A stretch of DNA of 64,000 nt from Palsa-147 sp963771905. GTDB lineage: Bacteria; Acidobacteriota; Terriglobia; Acidiferrales; UBA7541. This document shows, piece after piece, positions 53,914 to 61,319 of the stretch; within the stretch, counting starts at the first letter, position 1; each line of letters opens with the position of its first letter. The notes below the pieces were generated by a model. The model had not been told where the DNA came from. It did no database searches and saw nothing but the letters and a program-made list of their open reading frames with translations. The stretch covers positions 868,001-932,000 of the forward strand of contig CAVYVI010000009.1 in assembly GCA_963771905.1 (NCBI GenBank), given 5' to 3'. The translations under genes and the position numbers were made by a program.

Positions 53914-54785
53914 AGACTGCCCTCCGCAACGACGGCCTGGCGAAGCGCCCGCTCTTTGGCCGGCTTGCGATAAATCCGGCAATCGCCCACGACGAGGCTT
54001 TCCAGGCGAATGGAAGAATTGTTCAGTGATTCGGCGTGGCCGAGAAGGAAGTAGCCGCCCGGCTCGAGGCACTCATGGAAACGCTGAATGACGGAATCGC
54101 GCCGCTCCTCGGAGAAATACATCAGGACGTTCATGCAAAAAATGCAATCCATTCGCCCGACGTAAATCGCCTGCGTCAGGTTCATCGGCGCGAAGGAAAC
54201 CATGCGCCGGATGCGCGGCTTCACAACATAGCCGTGGCGCGTTTTTGTGAAGTAATTGTCGACCTGATGTGGTGTGAGGTTGTCGAGGCTTCGGCCGGTG
54301 TAAACGCCGCGCTCGGCATGCTGGAGCGCGCGACGGCTGATGTCGGTGGCAAGAATTTCGATGCGCCATGCCTCCGAAAACGGAAGGGCATCAGCCACCG
54401 TGATGGCAATGGAATACGGCTCCTCGCCCGTCGAACATGCGGCGCTCCAGATTCGCAGCGTCCGTGGATTGTCCCAAAATTTCTTTTCCTGAAGTTCGGG
54501 AATGATGCGCTTGCCCAGAGCTTCAAAAACGGAGGGATAACGGAGGAACGAAGTCTCCTGCGTCAGGAGACCCTCGAGCATGGCGTCGTACTCGACGTTG
54601 CTCACGCTCAAAAGACGGAGAAGATCCGTGCCGCCGTGGAGGTTCTTGTGAGCGATGAACTCGCGAACGCGCGTCGAAAAGAAACGTTCGCGCGAAGCAT
54701 CGAACAGAATGCCTGAACGCTGCTCGATCAGCATGCGAAGCTCGTCGAGTTCGTAACCGGTAACCGTCACTGGTTTCTCTCTCAT
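53910..54785 (-). CDS. cheR: Chemotaxis protein methyltransferase CheR
   Basis: SAM-dependent methylation of receptor glutamates. The N-terminal helical domain (LRMLIEQRSGILFD; VREFIAHKN) and the SAM-binding domain (RIWSAACSTGEEPYSIA; ILATDISRRALQHAERG; IFCMNVLMYFS) are canonical, as is HECLEPGGYFLLGHAES. From ATG 54785 it is 291 aa; ATG 54809 is an in-frame alternative and neither has a clear ribosome site. No TPR tail is present. It starts about 60 bp after the MCP gene and overlaps cheA by four bases. Confidence 0.96.
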   Translation of the reverse strand: MREKPVTVTGYELDELRMLIEQRSGILFDASRERFFSTRVREFIAHKNLHGGTDLLRLLSVSNVEYDAMLEGLLTQETSFLRYPSVFEALGKRIIPELQEKKFWDNPRTLRIWSAACSTGEEPYSIAITVADALPFSEAWRIEILATDISRRALQHAERGVYTGRSLDNLTPHQVDNYFTKTRHGYVVKPRIRRMVSFAPMNLTQAIYVGRMDCIFCMNVLMYFSEERRDSVIQRFHECLEPGGYFLLGHAESLNNSSIRLESLVVGDCRIYRKPAKERALRQAVVAEGSL

Positions 54786-54844
54786 GTTTGGCCCGAGCGA
54801 GCGGTGCATGCATGCTCACCGCGCGCGGAAGACGAAACGAGAAT

Positions 54845-56293
54845 CTAGCGATGCGCCCCCACGGGCGCCACCGGCCGGCCATTGTCCTGTGCCGCTTCCG
54901 GCGCGGGCCGCGAATTCGAACGGAATTGCGCGAGAGCTTCGTTGAGTTGCTCTGAGAGCTTGACCATGTTGCCGACCGTCGCGACCGTCTGCCGCGCGCC
55001 CTGCGACGTCTGCCGCGTGATGCCGGAGATGATCTGCATGGCGTTCGCGACGCCTTCGGTTCCGCGCACCTGCTGTTTCGAAGCGAGCGAAATTTCCTGA
55101 ACGAGCTCGGCCGACTGGCGAACGACACTGGAGATGGCTTCGAGCGCTTTGCCGGCTTGATCCGCGAGGACCGCGCCGCCTTCCACTTCCTTGGTGCCCT
55201 CTTCCATAACGACGACGGCTTCGTTGGTCTCGGCCTGAATGGCTTTGATGAGCGCCGCGATATCTTTCGTGGCGCTGCGTGAGTGCTCCGCGAGCTTGCG
55301 GACTTCATCGGCAACGACAGCGAAGCCACGGCCCGCTTCGCCTGCGCGCGCCGCTTCGATCGCGGCGTTCAAGGCAAGGAGGTTGGTCTGCTCGGTGATG
55401 TCGTTAATCACATTAATGATTTCCGAAATTTCCAACGAGCGGTCGCCGAGCGATTTGATTTTCTTCGCCGTGGCTTGCACGGACGCGCGAATGCGCTGCA
55501 TGCCTTCGAGGGTGTCGCGGACGGCACGGTTGCCCTGTTCGGCGGCATCGAGAGCGCGGCGGGCGGCTTCGGCGCTAGCTTCTGCATTGTTCGACACTTG
55601 TTTCATCGAGACCGTGAGTTCTTCGACGGCCGATGACGTGTTCGTGATTTCCTGGTCCTGCTGGGTCGCGCCGGCAGTCATGTCGTCGGCGGCGGCCAGA
55701 ATGTCTCCGGCGCTGGTGCTGACGTCGACTGCGGCCTTGCGGACACGCTCGAGAACCTTGGTGAAATTGTCGAGCATGTAGTTCACTGAGTCAACCACGT
55801 TGCCGAGAGCGTCGTTGGTGACACGGCCGCGCAGAGTCAAGTCGCCGCGCGCCACCTGATTGATCACGTTGAGAAGGTCGGTGATGCTGCGCTGCAACGA
55901 TTCCTGGGCCTGCTGGTTGGTGATGGCGTGCGAGATCTTGCTGGCGCTGCGGTTCAAGTTTTCCGCGATGGAGCTGAACTCGTCGCCCGTGTCGATCTCG
56001 GCCTTGACCCGGCTATCGCCGGCAGCGAAGCGCTCGGAAAATTCCGCCAATTGCTCGACGGGCTTCAGAACGCGTTTGCCGAGCACGAAGATGATCGAGA
56101 GCGCCGCCGTGATGGCCAGCGCCACCGCGCCGAACAATGCTCCGCCCACGCCTCCCGGCAGCGCGGCAACATCACTTAATGGCGTGCCGTTCGCGTGGGA
56201 ACCCGCGTAATATGCGAGCGCCACAGCTCCCACACCTGCCGATCCGGTCCAGAAAACCAGGAGCCAGATGGTTGAACTCAATCGAGATTTCAT
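54845..56293 (-). CDS. Methyl-accepting chemotaxis protein with minimal periplasmic part
   Basis: Receptor of the operon (482 aa). Two membrane helices (~8-27 and ~50-72) are separated by only some 22 residues (GSHANGTPLSDVAALPGG), leaving no room for a ligand-binding domain. HAMP segments follow (RVLKPVEQLAEFSERFAAGD and LNVINQVARGDLTLRG), then the signalling domain with the hairpin tip EQTNLLALNAAIEAARAGEAGRGFAVVADEVRKLA split over two motifs. No C-terminal CheR/CheB-tethering pentapeptide is present. It may sense membrane or cytoplasmic state, or respond through a partner protein, possibly the unknown 570-aa protein of this operon. Confidence 0.95.
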   Translation of the reverse strand: MKSRLSSTIWLLVFWTGSAGVGAVALAYYAGSHANGTPLSDVAALPGGVGGALFGAVALAITAALSIIFVLGKRVLKPVEQLAEFSERFAAGDSRVKAEIDTGDEFSSIAENLNRSASKISHAITNQQAQESLQRSITDLLNVINQVARGDLTLRGRVTNDALGNVVDSVNYMLDNFTKVLERVRKAAVDVSTSAGDILAAADDMTAGATQQDQEITNTSSAVEELTVSMKQVSNNAEASAEAARRALDAAEQGNRAVRDTLEGMQRIRASVQATAKKIKSLGDRSLEISEIINVINDITEQTNLLALNAAIEAARAGEAGRGFAVVADEVRKLAEHSRSATKDIAALIKAIQAETNEAVVVMEEGTKEVEGGAVLADQAGKALEAISSVVRQSAELVQEISLASKQQVRGTEGVANAMQIISGITRQTSQGARQTVATVGNMVKLSEQLNEALAQFRSNSRPAPEAAQDNGRPVAPVGAHR

Positions 56294-56389
56294 GACTTCC
56301 TCCCAAGAACTCTGCGTTTACCCAACGCGTGTCAGGATGCCGCCTCGAATCGTTTCGAACTCGATCTCCCGCCAGGGATATCGCCTGCG

Positions 56390-56914
56390 TCAGATCACCG
56401 GCACAGGAAAAACTTCCGTAAGCTTTTGCAAATCCACCACCAGCGCAAGCCGGTCCTCGTGACGCAGCATGCCGCGGCAGTGCGGAACATCCGGCGCTTG
56501 ATCGAGCAGCGCGTCTTCGTTGGCGCCAAACGTGCCGATCACTTCATCCGCCGCGATACCTAGCCGCACGTCATCGTGCTGCGCGTCGCCTTTCAGCAGC
56601 GCCACGACCACGTGTTTCGGAAGCAGGCCGGGCCTGCGTCCCTCTGTGAAAGCGATATCGATCAGCGGCACAATAGTTCCGCGCAAATTGAAAATGCCGA
56701 TGAGAAACGCCGGCGCCAACGGTATGCGCGTCAAAATCGGCCAGTCGACCACTTCCTCCACTTCCAGAACCGAAAGGCAGAATCGCTCGCGGCCCGCGCG
56801 GAAGACGCAGTATTGCCGGTCGGGCTGGCGCTCTTCGAGCGAATCGTCCGATTCCCCGAGCTCGCCGCCATCGAAATCCAGCGCTAGCGGCAGTGATTGA
56901 ATTTCGTCGGCCAT
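56390..56914 (-). CDS. cheW: CheW-like coupling protein
   Basis: Third CheW-domain gene (174 aa). The domain reads YCVFRAGRERFCLSVLEVEEVV, FLIGIFNLRGTIVPLIDI (the usual hydrophobic signature) and GMLRHEDRLALVVDLQKL; an acidic N-terminal extension precedes it. ATG 56914 shares one base with the stop of the receiver gene upstream (TAATG), so translation is coupled. It precedes the MCP gene by about 97 bp and is the most canonical CheW of the cluster. Confidence 0.93.
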   Translation of the reverse strand: MADEIQSLPLALDFDGGELGESDDSLEERQPDRQYCVFRAGRERFCLSVLEVEEVVDWPILTRIPLAPAFLIGIFNLRGTIVPLIDIAFTEGRRPGLLPKHVVVALLKGDAQHDDVRLGIAADEVIGTFGANEDALLDQAPDVPHCRGMLRHEDRLALVVDLQKLTEVFPVPVI

Positions 56915-57282
56915 TACGTAAATTTCCTCACCGCTTGAATTAGTTCTTCCTGCGTGAACGGTTTGAAGACGTATCCGTTCGCGCCCTGCTGCTCGCCCCA
57001 GTACTTGTCGCTCGGCGATGTCTTTGAGCTGACCAGAATCACCGGGATGGTTCCGTAGATTTCGTGGTTCTTCAGCTCGCGGCAAGCCTGAAAGCCGTTG
57101 CGCACCGGCATCACCACGTCGAGAAGAATGACGCTGGGATGCTCGGCGTCGATGGTTTCCTCAATCTTGGTCGGATCGCTGATTCCGACAGCGTGATAAC
57201 CGCCCTGCTCGAGGAGCTGTTTCATCAGCTTGAGTTCCGACATCGAGTCGTCAACCACCAGAACTTTTTTCTCCACAGCCAT
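56914..57282 (-). CDS. Single-domain response regulator, PilG/PilH/CheY-like
   Basis: A 122-residue receiver: VLVVDDSMSELKL (acidic pair), phospho-Asp in VILLDVVMPVRNG, Ser/Thr in VSSKTSP and Lys in FKPFTQEE. The DKYWGEQQGANGYVFKPF stretch is typical of PilG/PilH-type regulators linked to type IV pilus chemosensory systems. ATG 57282 is preceded by GGGGAG very close to the start. It is coupled to cheW downstream and lies between the unknown 570-aa gene and cheW. It is the best CheY candidate of the operon. Confidence 0.94.
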   Translation of the reverse strand: MAVEKKVLVVDDSMSELKLMKQLLEQGGYHAVGISDPTKIEETIDAEHPSVILLDVVMPVRNGFQACRELKNHEIYGTIPVILVSSKTSPSDKYWGEQQGANGYVFKPFTQEELIQAVRKFT

Positions 57283-57545
57283 CTCCCCGCAGGACTCCGG
57301 TCGAAAGAAGTGCACGTCGGACGCCACGACCTGAAGCGCAGACTCCGAGCCTAAGTAATTCGCGACGACGTTTATTTTCAGACTCTTAGTGAACGACCCC
57401 GTGAAACCCGGATACCTGTTTGCCCACGCCAGACGCCCGCGGCGTCTCACCGTGAGAAACTTTCTCAGCGGTCGCGAAAGTCACCGGGGAGGCTGAGAAT
57501 TGCAGCGACGCAAAACCTCACGACATCCCCGGAATCCTGCCGACG

Positions 57546-59258
57546 TCAGGGCTGAAGTTTTTCGGCCTCTTCAATGACCGACAGGAGCCGTTTCGTGCTG
57601 ATCCCCAAATTCACGGCGGCTTCCGTGTTTTTCGCGCGCTTGGCTTGTTCAACACGTCCCTGGAAATAGGAAACTTCGGCGCGCGCGATCTCGAGCGCGG
57701 CGGTGAGCGAGGCTGTCTCGCCAGATTGCTTTCGCGAGTCCATCGCCACGGAAATCATGGCTCGCGCGACCACCGCGCGGCGCAAGTCTTCGGAGTCCTG
57801 ACCGCCTTCGCTCACGAACGCAGCGACTTCCCAGGACGATAGGAGGATCTTGGTGTTCTTCAGGACGACCGTGGACATTGATCGCCCGCGTGATGGCGGC
57901 GCAGCGATCAATTGTTCCCAGATCGCCTCGAGGCACGATTCCATGTCCGCAGTCGTAGAAGCAGGCGCCTCTGCCGCCGATGTCGGTAAGCTTTTTGGCG
58001 GCGCCTCTGAGGCTCTCGGCGGAGCAGTGACAGGCGTCGAAGGCGCCTCGGGAACTTTAGACTTTGTTGCAGGCGTGTTGGGAACGACGCTCAACGGAAT
58101 CTCTAAGCCCGACGATTCGGGAGCAGCAGGCTGAGATTCCTCGGGATGCGCCCCGACGGCCGCGATGTTGGCGGACAATGGGTTCGCTTGCATTCCGCTT
58201 ACGGGTGCCTGCTCCGGCGGAGACGGTCGTAAGTGCGGCGCGGTCCGCACGTGCTGATCCAGCGACGTCGCTACTGCCTGCGCCGAAGGCGCTGGGTCGG
58301 ACACAGGGCGCGGATACAAATTTGCGACTGCTTCTTCGAGGTCGGCTCGCAACGCCAGGAGTTGCTCAAACGAACGGCTCACCGCGTTCTCCGAATAATC
58401 TTTGTGATAGAGCGGGCGCCAATTCTCGGCGAAAAGACGAAGCTGGGAGGTCGGTTCGGCGGCGGAGAATCCCACGCGGCGGCAATCCACAGTCCGAACG
58501 CCGGCGCGGTCCAGTTCTTCAATGGCCTTGATGACGGCCACTTGATCGACGTGGAGCAATTGAATGAACGCGCGGCGCATCAGGAAGTTGAAGCGCGCGA
58601 ACGTTACGAGCGCCGCGGGGTCGTAGAACATGCTTCCGGAAGTTTCCTTCAGCAGACGCCCCTGCTCGAGAAGGCCGCTTTCGAGCAGATCGCGAAGACT
58701 CCGGCACTCCCTTACCGAATCGAGAATCGTTTCGAGCGGCGCGCACCATTCGAGAGGTGTGGCATCGGCTTCAACGAGTACTGGCTTAACCACCGTGGCC
58801 ACATCTTCGAGCGAGATTTCTTCGTGGTACTTGCTCTCGGGCGCGCAGAGAGCGAAGTACTGCACGAGCAAAAAATCAATCTTGTCGCGGTCGGCATCCG
58901 ACTTGTCTGCCTTTTGAAGGTGGCGCTGAATGAATGCGCGAAGATTTTCTTCCTTGGCGTTGAGCGTCGCCGGAGGAAGCTGGCGGATCTGAAATGCCTT
59001 GACTTGCGCGTCCATGTTGTCGAGCCATTGGAAATCGCGCTCCAAAATCTCGCGCGTCGGCCGATCGGGCGGAAGTTCGCCATCGGGATACGGGGCGCTC
59101 GCGATGTCGGACTGTTTCGCGAGCGCTGCATAAATGGGATAGGCGCGACGCGCCTCAGCCCACTGGACGACAGGGCTGGACGAATCGTTATGCACGGCAG
59201 AAGCGTTTGAGGTGTCAGGCGCCGTTGTGCTCGATGGCAGCGTTGTCTTCAGGGTCAT
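57546..59258 (-). CDS. Conserved-looking cytoplasmic protein of unknown function, first gene of chemosensory operon
   Basis: A 570-residue protein I do not recognise. No signal peptide or membrane helix. Residues ~20-310 are helical and charged (ARRAYPIYAALAKQSD; ILERDFQWLDNMDAQVKAFQ; RKEENLRAFIQ-like stretches), ~320-450 a Pro/Ala/Ser-rich linker, and ~455-570 a helical C-terminal domain with a coiled ending (ARAEVSYFQGRVEQAKRAKN; GISTKRLLSVIEEAEKL). Its position after a sigma54-type promoter and before the receiver, CheW and MCP genes points to a dedicated part of this sensory system, such as an adaptor or output protein (inference). ATG 59258 is chosen because it lies just after that promoter. 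Confidence 0.75.
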   Translation of the reverse strand: MTLKTTLPSSTTAPDTSNASAVHNDSSSPVVQWAEARRAYPIYAALAKQSDIASAPYPDGELPPDRPTREILERDFQWLDNMDAQVKAFQIRQLPPATLNAKEENLRAFIQRHLQKADKSDADRDKIDFLLVQYFALCAPESKYHEEISLEDVATVVKPVLVEADATPLEWCAPLETILDSVRECRSLRDLLESGLLEQGRLLKETSGSMFYDPAALVTFARFNFLMRRAFIQLLHVDQVAVIKAIEELDRAGVRTVDCRRVGFSAAEPTSQLRLFAENWRPLYHKDYSENAVSRSFEQLLALRADLEEAVANLYPRPVSDPAPSAQAVATSLDQHVRTAPHLRPSPPEQAPVSGMQANPLSANIAAVGAHPEESQPAAPESSGLEIPLSVVPNTPATKSKVPEAPSTPVTAPPRASEAPPKSLPTSAAEAPASTTADMESCLEAIWEQLIAAPPSRGRSMSTVVLKNTKILLSSWEVAAFVSEGGQDSEDLRRAVVARAMISVAMDSRKQSGETASLTAALEIARAEVSYFQGRVEQAKRAKNTEAAVNLGISTKRLLSVIEEAEKLQP

Positions 59259-59319
59259 GATTTTCCAATCCCAAACCAGGACATGCGCAGACGGATAGTC
59301 TCTTCCGGGAACAAAGAAG

Positions 59320-59335
59320 TGCACGACAGCGGCCA
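59320..59335 (-). promoter_or_regulatory. Sigma54-type (-24/-12) promoter of the chemosensory operon
   Basis: On the minus strand TTGGCCGCTGTCGTGCA: GG (complement of 59333-59334), exactly ten bases, GC (complement of 59321-59322), with TGGC and TGCA agreeing with the sigma54 consensus. The start of transcription would be near 59309, about 50 bases before ATG 59258. Confidence 0.6.
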
Positions 59336-59425
59336 AAGGCAAGACCCGCGGTTGAAGCGTAAAGGATTGAACGCGCTGACCTTGTGCGGGGGCGCAAAGT
59401 AGGAGGAGCGCAAGCCCGTCTCATC

Positions 59426-59445
59426 CTGACACAGTTCTGTCTCAG
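59426..59445. promoter_or_regulatory. Palindrome, candidate enhancer of the chemosensory operon
   Basis: CTGACACAGTTCTGTCTCAG: nine-base arms with a single mismatched position around a TT centre, about 126 bp upstream of the predicted sigma54 start site and 55 bp after the stop of the sigma54 activator gene. Position and symmetry fit an NtrC-type enhancer site. Confidence 0.5.
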
Positions 59446-59500
59446 GGTCTCGTCGCCATTCCTCAAATGCAACGCGCCCGGTCCCCCGCCAAGCCAGGAG

Positions 59501-60907
59501 CTACGACGTCACGGATGCGTGTTCCTGCGATCTGGTAACGGGTCGGAGCGGAATCCCGTATAGCTTCAGCTTGCGATAGAGGGTGGCGCGGCTGATCCCC
59601 AACAATTTCCCAGCGTGGGCCTTGTCGCCGCTGACCTGATCCAGAACGCGAAGAATCGTTATGCGTTCCATATCCGCAAGCGCCGCGGTTGAGAGGGAAT
59701 TGGCCTCGGCGTCAGCCGGAGCGGTGTCTTGCATTGCCTGAATTGCAGGCGGCAGATCTCCAAAACCGATAGTGGCATGATTTCCCAGGGCAATGGCGCG
59801 CGCGATGCAGTTTTCCAGTTCGCGCACGTTTCCCGGCCAGTCATATTGCAAGAGGAGCTTCATCGCGGCGGGCGCGATCTGAATATTTTCGCCGCGCGCG
59901 TGGCGATCGAGAAAGTGATGGGCGAGCACGGGAATATCGGAGCGATGCTCGCGGAGGCTCGGCAAGTGCACGACCACGACGTTGAGCCGGAAGAATAAAT
60001 CCTTTCGAAAAGTCCCTGCCCGGTAAGCAGCTTCGAGATCGCGGTTGGTGGCGGCGACCACGCGCACGTCCACCGTAATGCGCTCGTTGCTACCCACCGG
60101 CCGGACTTCCTTCTCCTGCAGCACGCGCAGCAGCTTGGCCTGCATTTCGAGCGGGAGTTCGCCGATTTCGTCCAGAAAGATGGTGCCCCCATTTGCCGAC
60201 TGAAAAAGTCCCGCCTTCGCTCGCACAGCGCCGGTGAACGCGCCCTTCTCGTGGCCGAACAGTTCGCTTTCCATCAGCGAGGGGACGAGCGTGCCGCAAT
60301 CGACGGCGACAAAGGGGCGCTCGGCGAACGGCCCGCGGAAATGAATGGCGCGCGCCGCGAGCTCTTTGCCGGTTCCACTTTCGCCCGTGATCAGCACCGG
60401 CGTACGTGTGTCCTTGAGCCGTGAGATCATTCGGAGAACTTCCTGGATCTTCGCCGAAGAACCTTCGATGCCGCCAAGCTGTGTTTCCGTATTCACGCGC
60501 TCGCGAAGAAATTGATTTTCGTTCACCAGTAGGACTTTTTCCGCCATGCGCTGCAGGAGTAGTCGCAGCTTTTCGACGCGAAACGGTTTTTCAATGTAGT
60601 CGTACGCGCCGAGCTTCATGGCGTCGACCGCCGATTCGATCGAGCCGTGGCCGGTCATGATCGCAATCTCCGTATGCGGCAGCCGCGATTTGACCTCGCG
60701 GAGCAGATCCACGCCGGTCGAGCCCGGGAGCTTCAAGTCTGTAATTAGCAGGTCCGGCACCACGGCTTCGGCGCGCGCGAGCGCGGCTTCGGCGCTTTCT
60801 GCTTCGGCGCATTCGAATCCGAGCGCACAGCCGACCGTCGCGCAGAGCCGCCGGATGTTCTGCTCGTCATCCACGATCAGCAATCGAATGCTCTGGCTAT
60901 CGCTCAT
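59501..60907 (-). CDS. Sigma54-dependent response regulator, NtrC family
   Basis: Second sigma54 activator of the window (468 aa). Receiver with Asp57 (LLITDLKLP) and Lys107 (YIEKPF); AAA+ domain with Walker A TGESGTGKE (174-182), GAFTGA (222-227), GTIFLDEIGELP and VVAATNRDL; Fis-type helix-turn-helix at the end (HAGKLLGISRATLYRKLKLYGI). ATG 60907 overlaps the receiver gene upstream by 11 bases. With the kinase and lone receiver it forms a three-gene unit reading toward the chemosensory operon, whose sigma54-type promoter it probably controls. Confidence 0.96.
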   Translation of the reverse strand: MSDSQSIRLLIVDDEQNIRRLCATVGCALGFECAEAESAEAALARAEAVVPDLLITDLKLPGSTGVDLLREVKSRLPHTEIAIMTGHGSIESAVDAMKLGAYDYIEKPFRVEKLRLLLQRMAEKVLLVNENQFLRERVNTETQLGGIEGSSAKIQEVLRMISRLKDTRTPVLITGESGTGKELAARAIHFRGPFAERPFVAVDCGTLVPSLMESELFGHEKGAFTGAVRAKAGLFQSANGGTIFLDEIGELPLEMQAKLLRVLQEKEVRPVGSNERITVDVRVVAATNRDLEAAYRAGTFRKDLFFRLNVVVVHLPSLREHRSDIPVLAHHFLDRHARGENIQIAPAAMKLLLQYDWPGNVRELENCIARAIALGNHATIGFGDLPPAIQAMQDTAPADAEANSLSTAALADMERITILRVLDQVSGDKAHAGKLLGISRATLYRKLKLYGIPLRPVTRSQEHASVTS

Positions 60908-61319
60908 GGTTTTCCCTGGGATCTCCGATTGTTCGTTTGACCATCGAGAGCAGCTCGGCAACTCGAAACGGCTTTTCGACAAACGGAGCGCCACTGTGTT
61001 TCAGAAGCGCCGCGGTTTCGCGGCTGGCGATGTCGCCGGTGATAAAAATCACCCGGGAAATCAATTCGGGCCGATGCGAGAGAATCCACGCGTGCACATC
61101 GGCGCCGCTGACGCCGCCCGGCGTCCGCACGTCGGAAATCACACCGCAATAATCTCCAGTTTCAAGCAACTGCAAGCCTTCACAAGCGGATGGCGATGGC
61201 ACCACCGAATATCCGCGGCGTTCAAGCGCGGAGCGCAGAAACGCCGCCACCGACGCCTCATCTTCGATGACAAGGATCGGTGCGATCGCCGGAGCGGTAG
61301 CGGTACGCACTTGCTTCAT
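60897..61319 (-). CDS. Stand-alone receiver-domain protein
   Basis: A 140-residue response regulator without output domain: ILVIEDEASVAAFL (acidic pair), phospho-Asp in GVISDVRTPGGVSG, Thr in IFITGD and Lys in FVEKPFRVAEL. It overlaps the kinase stop by four bases upstream and the sigma54 activator by eleven downstream. It could be a phosphate sink or an alternative target competing with the NtrC-type regulator for the same kinase. Confidence 0.93.
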   Translation of the reverse strand: MKQVRTATAPAIAPILVIEDEASVAAFLRSALERRGYSVVPSPSACEGLQLLETGDYCGVISDVRTPGGVSGADVHAWILSHRPELISRVIFITGDIASRETAALLKHSGAPFVEKPFRVAELLSMVKRTIGDPRENHER

